Source of the DNA: Chryseobacterium sp. CY350 | GTDB taxonomy: Bacteria > Bacteroidota > Bacteroidia > Flavobacteriales > Weeksellaceae | DNA length: 64,000 bases | NCBI RefSeq assembly: GCF_027945075.1 | Contig: NZ_CP116034.1 | Span: 2,356,001-2,420,000, forward strand | Direction: 5' to 3' | In this document: positions 36,059-45,600 of the stretch, in pieces | How the letters are laid out: the number at the start of each line of letters is the position of its first letter | Position numbering within the stretch: the first letter of the stretch is position 1 | Translations under genes and position numbers: made by a program | Notes under the pieces: generated by a model | Told to the model about the DNA's origin: nothing | Databases searched by the model: none | What the model saw: the letters and a program-made list of their open reading frames with translations, nothing else

Positions 36059-36607
36059 TTAGAATCTATATCCGACCCCGCCCATTATTTTTCCTGTAAC
36101 AGGACTGATATCATATTTATCAAAATTACCAAACCTTCTGGCAATTCCTCCACTTGCTTCTATCACCAATCGGTCTTTTATGATCCACTTTCCTCCTACT
36201 CCGAAACCAATTCCGACAGTTGTAGAATTGTTTTTTGCATCGTTTACATAAGAGTATGTATTTGTAATATCATCATAACGGTAACTGTAGTAAGCATCGT
36301 TTTGCACCGTAACGGGTACAAATCCTTCGAAGAAAAATCCCGAAGCATACTTTTTTCCCATATAATATCTGAAATAGGGCGAAAATTGTTTAAAATCATC
36401 AACTTCATCACTCAAAGTGATCATGGCATTAATACCAATTCCCATATCTTTAGCGATAAGTCTTTCGTAAGAAACATTGGCCAAAGGTACCGCAATCAAC
36501 AAAAAAGGATCTGCGAGAATGTCGTTCTTTCTTTGCTTTTCAGTTTCCTGTGCATTGATGCTTACTATTCCCAACACAAGGGTAATTCCCAGTAAAAATT
36601 GTTTCAT
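36059..36607 (-). CDS. small outer-membrane beta-barrel protein
   Basis: A 182-aa protein with a signal peptide (KQFLLGITLVLGIVSINAQE) and alternating strands ending in an aromatic residue (GGVGYRF), the usual form of an 8-strand OmpA/OprF-like barrel. Annotated relatives carry names such as DUF3575. Ligand and role unknown. Confidence 0.7.
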   Translation of the reverse strand: MKQFLLGITLVLGIVSINAQETEKQRKNDILADPFLLIAVPLANVSYERLIAKDMGIGINAMITLSDEVDDFKQFSPYFRYYMGKKYASGFFFEGFVPVTVQNDAYYSYRYDDITNTYSYVNDAKNNSTTVGIGFGVGGKWIIKDRLVIEASGGIARRFGNFDKYDISPVTGKIMGGVGYRF

Positions 36608-36661
36608 GTAGTTTTTTCCAAAAATAGTGATTAAATCGATATGGAAATAAAATATTTAAAA

Positions 36662-37291
36662 CTACTCAATATTTAACGTTAAAGGAAGTCTGAAACGGTA
36701 TCTTACAGGATCGCCATTGATCACGGCCGGAGAAAATTTCTCCGAAAGAGAATACAGAGCAATCTCTGCCTGTCGGTTGAATGTGAAATTATCGCCGTCG
36801 GCCTTTACATTACTGATTTTGCCATTTTTCTCTACAACAAATGCTACGTTAGTTTTTACAGGATTGGTCTCAGAATACACTCCGTCACTGTAGAAAAGCC
36901 TTGCTACTTCCTGTCTTAAGGCATTGATGCCACCGGGATAATCTGCAGTTTTATCTGTATAAGGGAAAATTTCGTTTTGATCTTTGGAAGGATTTAGTTT
37001 TTTGTTTACCTCTAAATTAGATAAATCTTCAGTATTTCTCACTTTCAGTAAAGCTCCGACGAGGGCAGTGTTTTCAATACTGTCCATTTTTTTCATAAAG
37101 AATAAAAAATCCTGCTTGATGGACGTCTTAATAACGTTATTTGTTTCTGCATCGAATTTCTTTTTAAACTCATTATTCAGCATACTTCTGTGCTGATTGT
37201 AGTAGTTTTTTACCTGTCTGAATTCTTCCGTCTGCTGTGAAAAGCAAACAGTACAACTGAAAAAGAAAAGAATAAAAAACAGTGATTTCAA
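36662..37291 (-). CDS. secreted TonB C-terminal domain protein
   Basis: A 209-aa protein with a signal peptide (KSLFFILFFFSCTVCFSQ). The last 100 residues follow the TonB C-terminal pattern: YPGGINALRQEVARLFYSDG, then VAFVVEKNGKISNVKADG and a final strand set ending LPLTLNIE. It lacks the usual Pro-rich linker and membrane anchor of a working TonB, so it may be a periplasmic accessory. Confidence 0.75.
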   Translation of the reverse strand: MKSLFFILFFFSCTVCFSQQTEEFRQVKNYYNQHRSMLNNEFKKKFDAETNNVIKTSIKQDFLFFMKKMDSIENTALVGALLKVRNTEDLSNLEVNKKLNPSKDQNEIFPYTDKTADYPGGINALRQEVARLFYSDGVYSETNPVKTNVAFVVEKNGKISNVKADGDNFTFNRQAEIALYSLSEKFSPAVINGDPVRYRFRLPLTLNIE

Positions 37292-37336
37292 TCTTCGATA
37301 TTTATGTAAATGTAGTCAAAAAATGAATAGACAAGA

Positions 37337-38260
37337 TCATAATTCTTCTGAATAATTGCCCAAAGAAGATTGCAAATGCGCACGAATCTCATCAACTAAA
37401 GTTTTAGGTTCTAAAACAACAACTTCTTTTCCATACGACAGGATTTCCTGCATAAAGTCGTAAGTCGGGTGAAGAAAGAACTCAAAATAGATCTCTTCCG
37501 TAGTTTCTTTGGTTTCTTTCTGCGATTGATGTAACGCAAAACTTCTGATGTATTCGCCCTGATGCCGGCTGCATTTCAAAACAATTCGCTCAGGATTTTG
37601 CTCGGAAAGATTCATGACGCCAAAAGCATTTTTAAAATGCTCTCTGAAGTTGAATTTATATTTTTCCCTGAATTTATTTTTGGTAACATCCAGATAATTA
37701 ATTCTGTCTAAACCGAATGATTTTAGGGCTTTATCTTTGGTGTCAATTGCAATGAGATACCATCGGTCTTTTGATTCTTTCAAAGCAAGAGGATGAACTT
37801 TTCTGGAAGTCATCAGTTTGTTTTTATAATTGTAATGCTCAAAAGTAACGACTCTTTTATTACGAATGGCAAAGAAAAGATCATAAAAATGCTCAACTCC
37901 TGTTGGTTTTCTGCTTTCAAAAAAGATAAAATCTGCAAAATCGGGATGTACGTTTAATGCGTTGCTTACCTGGAAAGATTCGAGAAGTTTTTGGTTGTAT
38001 TCATCGACTTCCATCATTGGTCGGCTTTCGATATAATAACGGTTATCACCCTTTTTTTTGTTGTGAATGGAAAGATTAAAAAGATTTGAAATCTCACGGA
38101 TATCCCTTTGCAAAGTACGGATAGAGTAGCTTTTAATATCTGCATCCTGAAACTCGAAGGAGTTGAGCAGATATTCCTCCAACTGTGAATAGTTAGCGGG
38201 AGCACTTTCCAGTTTCTTAATAATTAAGGCATATCTTGTAAGGTAAAAATCTTTTTTCAT
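37337..38260 (-). CDS. WYL-domain transcriptional regulator of the tail-fibre/toxin island
   Basis: A 307-aa protein. It has an N-terminal winged-HTH region (about residues 1-75, with SIRTLQRDIREI as the DeoR-like recognition helix), a WYL domain (about residues 120-205, motif RWYLIAID with W167-Y168-L169) and a C-terminal WCX-like extension. WYL proteins such as BrxR, CapW and PafBC sense nucleic acid or other ligands. Its own promoter carries the same dyad found before the neighbouring toxin-island genes, so it probably regulates itself and the island. The leader is only about ten bases long. Confidence 0.88.
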   Translation of the reverse strand: MKKDFYLTRYALIIKKLESAPANYSQLEEYLLNSFEFQDADIKSYSIRTLQRDIREISNLFNLSIHNKKKGDNRYYIESRPMMEVDEYNQKLLESFQVSNALNVHPDFADFIFFESRKPTGVEHFYDLFFAIRNKRVVTFEHYNYKNKLMTSRKVHPLALKESKDRWYLIAIDTKDKALKSFGLDRINYLDVTKNKFREKYKFNFREHFKNAFGVMNLSEQNPERIVLKCSRHQGEYIRSFALHQSQKETKETTEEIYFEFFLHPTYDFMQEILSYGKEVVVLEPKTLVDEIRAHLQSSLGNYSEEL

Positions 38261-38277
38261 GTTTGAATTTTCTAAAA

Positions 38278-38311
38278 CAAATATAGATTCTTAATGCGAC
38301 AAAAGGTGTCG
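38278..38311 (-). promoter_or_regulatory. WYL-gene promoter with dyad operator (copy 1)
   Basis: The -7 box TATATTTG (38285-38278, - strand) lies 18 bases before the WYL start codon. Eleven bases upstream is the 15-bp dyad CGACAAAAGGTGTCG (38297-38311), with arms CGACA/TGTCG. The same arrangement recurs five times between 50936 and 53167. Confidence 0.75.
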
Positions 38312-38443
38312 TGTTTTATTTTTGTGGATAAGTTTTTGGAATTTCTTGTATTTATTTTGGATATATACGTCCAGCCAACCCACAACTGCAAAGCTTATGA
38401 AATATAATCCTTCAGAATTGTGAAATTTGTAATTGCGGCTCAT
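38291..38443 (-). pseudogene. remnant of a REP-associated tyrosine transposase (RAYT)
   Basis: A frame beginning MSRNYKFHNSEGLYFISFA and continuing VVGWLDVY matches the N-terminus of IS200/RAYT-type Y1 transposases of flavobacteria. Only about 28 residues match; the rest (about 22 residues, IQNKYKKFQ on) is unrelated and runs to a stop inside the WYL promoter. The catalytic HuH and Tyr parts are missing, so it is a 5' fragment. A perfect-type palindrome lies just upstream of its start. Confidence 0.6.
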
Positions 38444-38496
38444 CTTTCTGTTTTTTATAAAGATAAAACTTTTGTAAGAGTTTGTAAAAATAAAAA

Positions 38497-38519
38497 GCCA
38501 CACGATATAATCGTGCGGC
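38497..38519. repeat. palindrome beside the RAYT remnant
   Basis: GCCACACGATATAATCGTGCGGC: arms GCC.CACGAT / ATCGTG.GGC with one mismatch. RAYT genes are normally flanked by the palindromes they mobilise, so this may be a leftover REP. It could equally end transcription of the SUKH gene on the - strand. Confidence 0.5.
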
Positions 38520-38566
38520 AGCAAGCGAAAACTATCAGTTACCGTTGGTTTAAATATTATAGAATG

Positions 38567-39076
38567 TTAGTTTAATGCGTTAAAAGGATCTTTCCCATAT
38601 TCTAAGTATAATTCGAAAAATTCTAATAAACTATTTGTAAGTTTTGGAAAAGAGTTATTTTCCTGACCTTCAACATATCCATAAACTGGAGGATTCTCAC
38701 CTTCATTAAGTTTGAAAAAAGCAAAAATATAACCTTGCGATGAAAAAAAGACAAAAACATTATCATTTACTTGTGAAATTAGGCTTGTTTTACCATCTTC
38801 TTGCAATTGCTCTAATAGACCATCTTTATTGGTGTGATTTCCGTAGATATTATCGTAGAAAATAGATTCGCCTTGGAAACCAGTGTAATCGTAAAAACCT
38901 TCTTTTACATTAATAGCATCCGTTGTTTCTCCAAATTTTTCTAAAAATTCTTTATAACACAAAGGCAGCTTCTTATTTAATGATTGCTCGAGTGAATTAA
39001 TTTTATTTTTATCCACACCCTTTATAATTATTTTATTTTTAGTTAATTTTTCTACTATTTTGTTTAAATATATCAT
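38567..39076 (-). CDS. SMI1/KNR4 (SUKH) family immunity protein
   Basis: A 169-aa acidic protein of the SUKH superfamily: a helix-rich N-terminus (INSLEQSLNKKLPLCYKEFLEKFG) followed by the strand set with YDNIYGNHTNKDGLL and VFVFFSSQGYIFAFFKL. SUKH proteins neutralise nuclease and deaminase toxins. It lies 20 bases after the orphan deaminase toxin end, and is presumably its cognate immunity protein. Confidence 0.82.
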   Translation of the reverse strand: MIYLNKIVEKLTKNKIIIKGVDKNKINSLEQSLNKKLPLCYKEFLEKFGETTDAINVKEGFYDYTGFQGESIFYDNIYGNHTNKDGLLEQLQEDGKTSLISQVNDNVFVFFSSQGYIFAFFKLNEGENPPVYGYVEGQENNSFPKLTNSLLEFFELYLEYGKDPFNALN

Positions 39077-39096
39077 TTTCTATGTTTTTAATGAAT

Positions 39097-39699
39097 TTAT
39101 AATTTTTCTTTTACCCAAACTTTAACTACCTCAATATTTGGAAAATCTTTTTTAAATCTGAATATAATGTCGTCACAATTTCTACAAATTTTTAAATCCG
39201 AAACAATTTCTATTTTACCTTTTACATTCTTATCAAGCTTAAACATATTGTACAAATATTCAATTTGTTTTTGTTCAGTGTGGTATTCGTAATAAGGAAT
39301 AGGACCATTTTTATAATGATAATTTTCAGGTTTTAGTTGTGTAAAATTATCAAAATTCTTTGGATTTCCTTTTGGTTCTCCACTCCGAGAATATAAATCT
39401 ATTTTTTTACCTCCGACTTCACCTTTTGTAAAAGCTACATTTTTACTTTTACCCGCACCAAATCGGGTTCTAATTTTTGCTAACTCATCAATATCTAACT
39501 GTGTAGGTTTTCGAGATTTAGTTTTGAATAGGTTATCTAAATACTCATTCGCCGTTTTTCCCTCTTTTTTTGCTTTTGCCTCAATATCTTTAACAAGATC
39601 ATCTAAACTGTCCTCTGGTACGTCATCAAAATAAGTAATATTTCCGTCCTTATTTTTAATAGAACAGACCTTCTTACCATCTTTACTTTTAGAGCTAAT
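39097..39699 (-). pseudogene. start-less orphan toxin C-terminus: deaminase domain
   Basis: An open frame of 200 residues bounded by stops, with no start codon before the linker. The first 50 residues (KDGKKVCSIKNKDGNITYF on) nearly repeat the N-terminal linker of the active toxin at 40156. The rest is a zinc deaminase-like toxin: YHTEQKQIEYLYNMF supplies His and Glu, LKICRNCDDIIFRF the Cys pair, and FPNIEVVKVW the last strand. This matches the BURPS668_1122-type polymorphic toxin deaminases. It reads as an orphan CT module waiting for recombination, as in CDI systems, paired with the SUKH gene. Confidence 0.75.
39535..39684. repeat. direct repeat (copy in the orphan toxin)
   Basis: A gap-free 150-base repeat of 40621-40770; the last 60 bases (39625-39684 against 40711-40770) are identical. 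It encodes the shared linker of the orphan and active toxins. Confidence 0.85.
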
Positions 39700-39715
39700 T
39701 TAAAACAAAAAAAAT

Positions 39716-39736
39716 ACGGCAACTTGTGATTGCCGT
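39716..39736 (-). terminator. intrinsic terminator of the toxin-immunity operon
   Basis: On the - strand ACGGCAA, 7-base loop, TTGCCGT, then A and eight T. It follows the immunity gene stop by about 22 bases and separates the active operon from the orphan module, which has no start codon of its own. Confidence 0.85.
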
Positions 39737-39758
39737 TATAAATATAAATTCTTTGAAT

Positions 39759-40148
39759 TTAATCTAAACCATTATAAAAATCAGTATTGCTATTTCGCTT
39801 AACAACTCCGTTTTCTCTCTTTTCATGAACGAGATCCCCATTAAAATCAAAAAAATAATCTTCTTTTGGATAAATTTCTTCAGTAATTTTGTGTACTATT
39901 TTAAGAATAGATTTTCTAAATGATATAGGTTCAGCATCTTTTTTTAAAACTCTAAACATAATTTCTGAAACACTTCCTAAATCTAAATTAATTTCATAAT
40001 CGTCAAAATAACTTTCTACATATGGAAATGTTGGAGAATATAAATCTGAGATTGTGAAGAATTTATTGTCATGATTTTCAATCATTTTTTTTAACTCTGG
40101 TTTTTCTTCTAAATTTCTTGTAAATTTTAAATAATATGTAAGTGCCAT
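39759..40148 (-). CDS. probable immunity protein for the CdiA-type nuclease
   Basis: A 129-aa protein, seven bases after the toxin gene stop. It begins MALTYYLKFTRNLEEKPEL and ends with a Phe/Asp-rich part (DYFFDFNGDLVHEK, then NTDFYNGL) reminiscent of SitI3-type immunity proteins. It probably binds and blocks the nuclease at 40156. The assignment comes from position, size and partial resemblance; the toxin-immunity pair should be tested. Confidence 0.65.
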   Translation of the reverse strand: MALTYYLKFTRNLEEKPELKKMIENHDNKFFTISDLYSPTFPYVESYFDDYEINLDLGSVSEIMFRVLKKDAEPISFRKSILKIVHKITEEIYPKEDYFFDFNGDLVHEKRENGVVKRNSNTDFYNGLD

Positions 40149-40155
40149 AATTAGT

Positions 40156-40836
40156 TTATTTTGTTAGCTTTAAATGATTTATTTTACCGTCTTTTGTTAT
40201 ATACATAATTTCCTCTAATCCTTCAATAGCCCAATCTGAAAACTGCTGTTGAAGTTTTACTATATCTCCTTCCCAAATTTTAAGGTTTAGTATTATTCTT
40301 TTAGTTTGCTCTTCTTTAATTTTTTTTGCAACTTCTGACCAAATATTTCTCACACTTTTATTTGGCTTATTAGGAGAAAAGCAATCAAAAATTTTGCCTT
40401 CAATTTTATAATCAGGATTTTTTACTCCCGAAACGAATGGATTTTGTTCTATATCAAAACCATTTTTTGCTAAAATTTCTGCCGCTTCATTTTCTAATTC
40501 CAAAGAAAGTTTAGTCGCATCATCTGCAATTTTTGGAATCTTAGTAATAATTCCTTTAGGTTTTGCAAATGGGTTTTTAGATTTACTTGGTTTTGTTCTG
40601 TTCTTTAATTCTGATAATTCATCTAAATACTCATTGGCTGTTTTACCCTCTTTTTTTGCTTTTGCCTCAATATCTTTGACAACATCATCTAAGCTTTCCT
40701 CCGGTATATAATCAAAATAAGTAATATTTCCGTCCTTATTTTTAATAGAACAGACCTTCTTACCATCTTTTACTGTGGTGTCTAATATAATACAATTCCA
40801 TAAATTTCCCATAGCTTCATTTATTTTATTGGACAC
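40156..40836 (-). CDS. CdiA C-terminal-type nuclease toxin (active module)
   Basis: A 226-aa protein starting at GTG 40836 (or ATG 40812), overlapping the carrier gene by 16 bases. Residues about 20-75 are the repeat-encoded linker with KAKKEGKTANEYLDEL. Residues about 115-226 match the CdiA_C tRNase/nuclease family: AAEILAKNGFDIEQNPFVSG, NPDYKIEGKIFDCFSP, VRNIWSEVAKKI and RIILNLKIW. It should degrade RNA (probably tRNA) in target cells. It has no signal or delivery domain of its own, so it depends on the carrier or is a split part of it. Confidence 0.75.
   Translation of the reverse strand: MSNKINEAMGNLWNCIILDTTVKDGKKVCSIKNKDGNITYFDYIPEESLDDVVKDIEAKAKKEGKTANEYLDELSELKNRTKPSKSKNPFAKPKGIITKIPKIADDATKLSLELENEAAEILAKNGFDIEQNPFVSGVKNPDYKIEGKIFDCFSPNKPNKSVRNIWSEVAKKIKEEQTKRIILNLKIWEGDIVKLQQQFSDWAIEGLEEIMYITKDGKINHLKLTK
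40621..40770. repeat. direct repeat (copy in the active toxin)
   Basis: Partner of 39535-39684, in the same orientation. Recombination between the two would delete the nuclease, its immunity gene and the terminator, and place the deaminase-SUKH module behind the carrier. Confidence 0.85.
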
Positions 40837-42560
40837 ATATTAAATACACCATTTTCATACTTGGTAGGGCGAAGACCTATCTTCTCAAAGTAATCCCGTA
40901 CTTTCTGGCCAAAGAAATCTTCGTACGCTTCTTTAAGAAAGTCTCTCAGTTTCTTTCCTACATTAAAGATTTCTTCTATCCAGATTTTTAATTCGTCAAA
41001 TAAGGCTTTAGCTCCTTTTTTCAATTTGGTAAAAATCATGTTTACAAAATCTATCAAAGAAGCCAATATACCATCTGTAAAACTGATTCCCGCAAATAGG
41101 GCTTCCTGCATTTTTTTAAGAGGATTTCTCATAAATTCGAGGGTTTTATCAATTAATTTAACAACAGTAGAAGTCCCTCCAGTAAGTAAAGTCTCCAAGA
41201 TAATGTCTATGATAAGGCCTATAATGTATCCTAAATAGTAAAAAACCTCTTCAAGAGATACATTCATTGCCTGTGCAGTAATCCACTTATATATTTTTTG
41301 AGTTATAGTTATCTGAAAGCTTACCCATTCGAATAGAAATTGATCTATCTCGAATTTTTTCATTGCTTCGGCAAGCTGCTCAAAAAACTCTAAGACATAA
41401 TCTGCGACAATCGAAGGATCTTTATGAATATCCTGCAAAAGAGCCAATCCTTTAAAAAGAAGAGATATAATTGAGAAGATACCAGCAATAATATCTATTA
41501 AACTATTGTAAACTCCACATAAAAAAGCATTTACACAGCTAATTGATTTAGCAGCTAAAAATTGCAGATATGGAGTGTACTGCTGAAGCTGTCCTTTTAG
41601 AGAATCTAATCCGCTAAGAAAGTTTTGCGAAATTTCATGAACTGTAGTGGACAAATTTTGCGGAAGTTTATTTTCAATTTTAGAAATAATTTGTGTAAAC
41701 ATTTCCTTTTTACTATCAACTGCTTGAAAGAAATTATCGAATACTCCTTTAATAATATTCTCGCCCGCATTAAAATTCTTTTGGGGTTCGTCATAAACAG
41801 AATGGTGATAAAAAGGTTTTAAATTATCCCAAATTACTGGAGGAACTATAAAAGGTTTATAGTTTTCTGAAGCAGGATTCCAATCAGCTTCTTCTAATTT
41901 TAATTTTTGAATGCTTTTTGCAATATCTTCTTCAAAAAAGTCTCCTAAACTGTCAAATAAGACATCCTGAAAAAAAGTACAGATGTTTTTGTATGTAGAA
42001 TCTTTAATTTTTAAAACCCAAGCGAAAAATGATTCTCTATTGGCAATTGCTTTTTCTTCAATAAGTTCTTTAAATGTTTCTGCTGTAATTCTTACATTGT
42101 TCATATTGGTAATATATTGCAGCTTGACAATTGGTATTGCAGATACATTTTTGATTTGTTCTGATACCTTTACTCTCATAATGGTATTTTTATTAAACTC
42201 ACTGTCTATTTCTAGAAAAATATTTACAGATTTTTCTACAGGGACTAAGCTGCTATACATATTAAGAAGCTGCAATCCATTTTTGGACATATAAATATTA
42301 ACTGTTATTTCATCGAATTTTGATGTATAATTAGGTATGAAGACAGTGTCAATATTTTTTTCATAAATAGTAAGAGCTTCGTCATCTGTATAAACGTTAT
42401 ATTTATTTGAAGAAATATCTGCGACTCCTGCATAAAACTTTTCACTTAATTCTTTTTCGGTGTAAGTTGTGAACGGCTTTTCTTCTTGTTGTTTGGAAAA
42501 TTCTTTCCATTTATTTTTTGAAAATTTATTAAATGAAGGACGATTTATATTATTTTCCAT
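40821..42560 (-). CDS. helix-rich toxin carrier protein
   Basis: A 579-aa protein without a signal peptide. The N-terminal 220 residues are a mixed, charged domain. From about residue 320 there are long amphipathic or hydrophobic helices (CGVYNSLIDIIAGIFSIISL, YYLGYIIGLIIDIILETLL then TGGTSTVVKLID), the pattern seen before the toxin part in secreted polymorphic toxins and injected effectors. It ends ENGVFNMCPIK exactly where the nuclease frame begins, one frame over. I infer a delivery or translocation scaffold for the nuclease. Family not recognised. Confidence 0.6.
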   Translation of the reverse strand: MENNINRPSFNKFSKNKWKEFSKQQEEKPFTTYTEKELSEKFYAGVADISSNKYNVYTDDEALTIYEKNIDTVFIPNYTSKFDEITVNIYMSKNGLQLLNMYSSLVPVEKSVNIFLEIDSEFNKNTIMRVKVSEQIKNVSAIPIVKLQYITNMNNVRITAETFKELIEEKAIANRESFFAWVLKIKDSTYKNICTFFQDVLFDSLGDFFEEDIAKSIQKLKLEEADWNPASENYKPFIVPPVIWDNLKPFYHHSVYDEPQKNFNAGENIIKGVFDNFFQAVDSKKEMFTQIISKIENKLPQNLSTTVHEISQNFLSGLDSLKGQLQQYTPYLQFLAAKSISCVNAFLCGVYNSLIDIIAGIFSIISLLFKGLALLQDIHKDPSIVADYVLEFFEQLAEAMKKFEIDQFLFEWVSFQITITQKIYKWITAQAMNVSLEEVFYYLGYIIGLIIDIILETLLTGGTSTVVKLIDKTLEFMRNPLKKMQEALFAGISFTDGILASLIDFVNMIFTKLKKGAKALFDELKIWIEEIFNVGKKLRDFLKEAYEDFFGQKVRDYFEKIGLRPTKYENGVFNMCPIK

Positions 42561-42623
42561 TTTCTTTGTTTTTTAGTTTGTTAAACATTTCTCATTAATC
42601 TTTTCAAATGCATTAGGATATAA

Positions 42624-42645
42624 GGCAGCACAATAAAGTGCTGCC
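42624..42645. other. intercistronic hairpin between the 1371-aa and carrier genes
   Basis: GGCAGCAC aataaa GTGCTGCC: a perfect 8-bp GC-rich stem in the 132-base gap. On the transcribed strand no T run follows, so it is more likely a processing or stability hairpin than a full terminator. Confidence 0.55.
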
Positions 42646-42692
42646 CAATAACCTCGGTCTTACCCGATAAATGATTTGAAAAATTTAAAAGA

Positions 42693-45600
42693 TTAGACTA
42701 AAAATTTAGAAAGCGGAGCCTGATTGGTGTACTCATCTGTAGTAAGTGGCTGCCCGTCTTTATCCAAAATTTTCTCTATTCCAAATTGTAGCACTGGCGA
42801 TGTAACTTTCAGATAGGTATCTGAATCAGTAGTGAAGGCTAATTTCTTTTCTTCCGGATCAGCATTTACTTCCGAGAAATCAAAGTTTTTAATAAGTCTT
42901 GCATTCACCTTAAAGGTGATGCCGTTTTCTCCTGTAGGATATGCTTCAACGCCTTCAATCTGTGAAACCTCTTCGGAAATTCTCTTATAAATCTTTATGG
43001 AAGATTCGGATTCATCAAATTCTTTTTCTATTTCAAATGAATTCCCCAGACAGGTATATGTTTTAGGAAAGTAATCCACTTTAACATAATCAAGAATTGT
43101 TTTGAATGAATTATCATGCATCTCATTAAAACTGATTTGTACCCATTTGTCAGCTGATTGACCAATCTGGTTGTTATTCAATTCAAAATTGCTTCCGCAC
43201 ATTTCGCCTAACTGATCGTCAAACTTCACTCCCGGTTCGCAGTTACAAGGCAAAGCTTTTTCTACTCTTAGGCCGATAGAATCTGCCTGAAGTATGGTAA
43301 GCGAGGTTGGGATTTTCTCTCTCCACGGTTCTCCTTGTTTTTTACCTAACGCAGAACGCATTTCGTCTACAATGGATAAGAACATTGGGTCGTCGATTAC
43401 AGGAACTTCACCACCATTCCAGATTTGTCCGGTTGCCAGGAAGTGTCTTACTGCTTCTTCAAAACCAGGTCTTACGGTAACAATTACTCTTGCCATACCA
43501 GACTGCATAAACGCTCTGAAAGTAGGGTCGTTGTCATCAAATTGATACATGTCTGACCATCTGTCTCTTTTACCCCAGTAATAAGGATAGAAATAATAGC
43601 TCATAATATCCCACTCAAAAGCCTGTTCCATAAATTTCACAAAAGCGGCATATTGATCTAAACCTGAATCTAATTTAATTTCGGTATTAGTAAAGCTTTC
43701 GGTTGCATTATCGGTTTGATAATATTTGTTCTTACCAAACGTCAACGCAGCTCCAGGATTCTGATCAATCATGTAAGAAATACAATTCTTTCTTAATACT
43801 GTATTTTCTATTTTTCTGTAGAAACCTGGGTTGGAACCTTTGATCTGTACACCTAATGCTTTTGCTTCTGATAGAGCTTGGTTGTATTTTTCTAACTCAA
43901 GTTCATAGGCTTCGATGATTTTGTTGAAAGTTTTTCGAAGCCAAGCATTTTTAGCTTCCAAAGTTAGGTTTAGGTTAATCGTAAAATTTACCGTTCCTGA
44001 AAATTGATTATAAAATGTGGTTGATATAGGAATTAGTTGAGAATATGGAGAACTGAATGCTTGAGTCGGCTCTCCTGCTAGTTGACCCCAGCTTCCTTTA
44101 AAATAAAATCCTGCATTTCCTAATAAAGCACTTACACTAGAACCATCACCATCAGAAGTAGCTGTATATTGAGCACTTCCGGATACAGCAACATAGTTTT
44201 CTGGAATTTGGATTTCATCTTTTAAGGCCACATTTTCTATCTCCGAAATATTATTAGAATATTGACCTCCTAGTGACTTGCCAATGCTGAAATTAGATAA
44301 AGGTTTATCATCTATTTCCACATTAAATTTACTCGACCAAAAATTTAATGTGACATCATTATTTAGTGCTGTAAAATCTTTCATTTGCATGTGAGCTGCA
44401 TCAAGACTTCTTGGATCAATAGGTTTTACCAATTGTTGAGAACTGTCAATCATTTTTACTCCTAAAGTATGAAGTTTAGCAGGTTCTGGAATCATAAACT
44501 CAAACATCATTCGCTTACCATAATTGTAGATTTGGTTTTTCACTACTTTATCTACCCAACGATAAACTCCTACTACATGACTGCTGCCTTTTGTATTGTC
44601 GAAACCATGTTTGTTGTTTTCTTCGTATTCTTCTAAAACTTTGTCAATACGTTCTTCTTTTACTTTGGTTACAATTCTGTCTAAAGCTCTCGCTGTAATG
44701 TCTTTTGCTTCTGTAACGGCTTGTCTATTACTTTCTTCTTTGGAGTTATGAGTGGCATAACTTGCGTTGGCACTTAACCCAAACTTAACGCCTCCTGTTG
44801 TAGCACCTCCCCAGCTTGCATTAAATCCAGCTTGTGCTGCAAAATCTTTAGATTCTTGTAAGATTTTAGAAATCTCACTTTGCATTTCGTGTCTTTCTGT
44901 AGTTGTTGTGTCTGTCAGTTTTTCTTTTTCCGACTCTGTAGACTTTGTAGTTTGAGATTCACTTCTCTTTAATCTTCTGGTAGCACGCTCTTTGTATTCA
45001 CGCGCCATGATGTTTTCGATATGGGCAACATCTCCTTCTACATAGCAATACGTACTTTGTTCTACTTTTAAATAATCTGCAACCCCGATGTTTTTCATTC
45101 CAAATCCTGAAGGGATGAATGAAGAAGTGTCCGTAGGATTGTAAGTTGGTGTTTCTGGATTTCCCGGATTGGTTGGTGTTTCAATTGGTGGAATTTCAAC
45201 AGGTAAACATCCGGCGTCACCTCTGAAATGATATTGTTTAGTCCTTAAGTCTAAATCATTCGGATCTTTAATTAATGTAACACTTAAAGTATAAGTATTG
45301 CCATCACTTAGTTTTACTTCTCCCTGTAAAATAAAACCACCCATTCCTGAAGTTTGGGAAACTAAAATTCTAGGCAAATCAAATAATAAACATGATCCTG
45401 CACCCATTGAAGAAACACTCGTAGAAGGATAATCTACGCTATTTAATACTATTTTGTAATTTGCAGAAATAACCTCCATATTATTACTTAAAGCTAAAAG
45501 TAAACTCCACTCTGTTGAGCTACGTGCGTAGGTTTTTACACTGAAAGGAATATAGTTTGAATTGGAGGTATTTTTACTCACAGGAATTATAACCCCTCCA

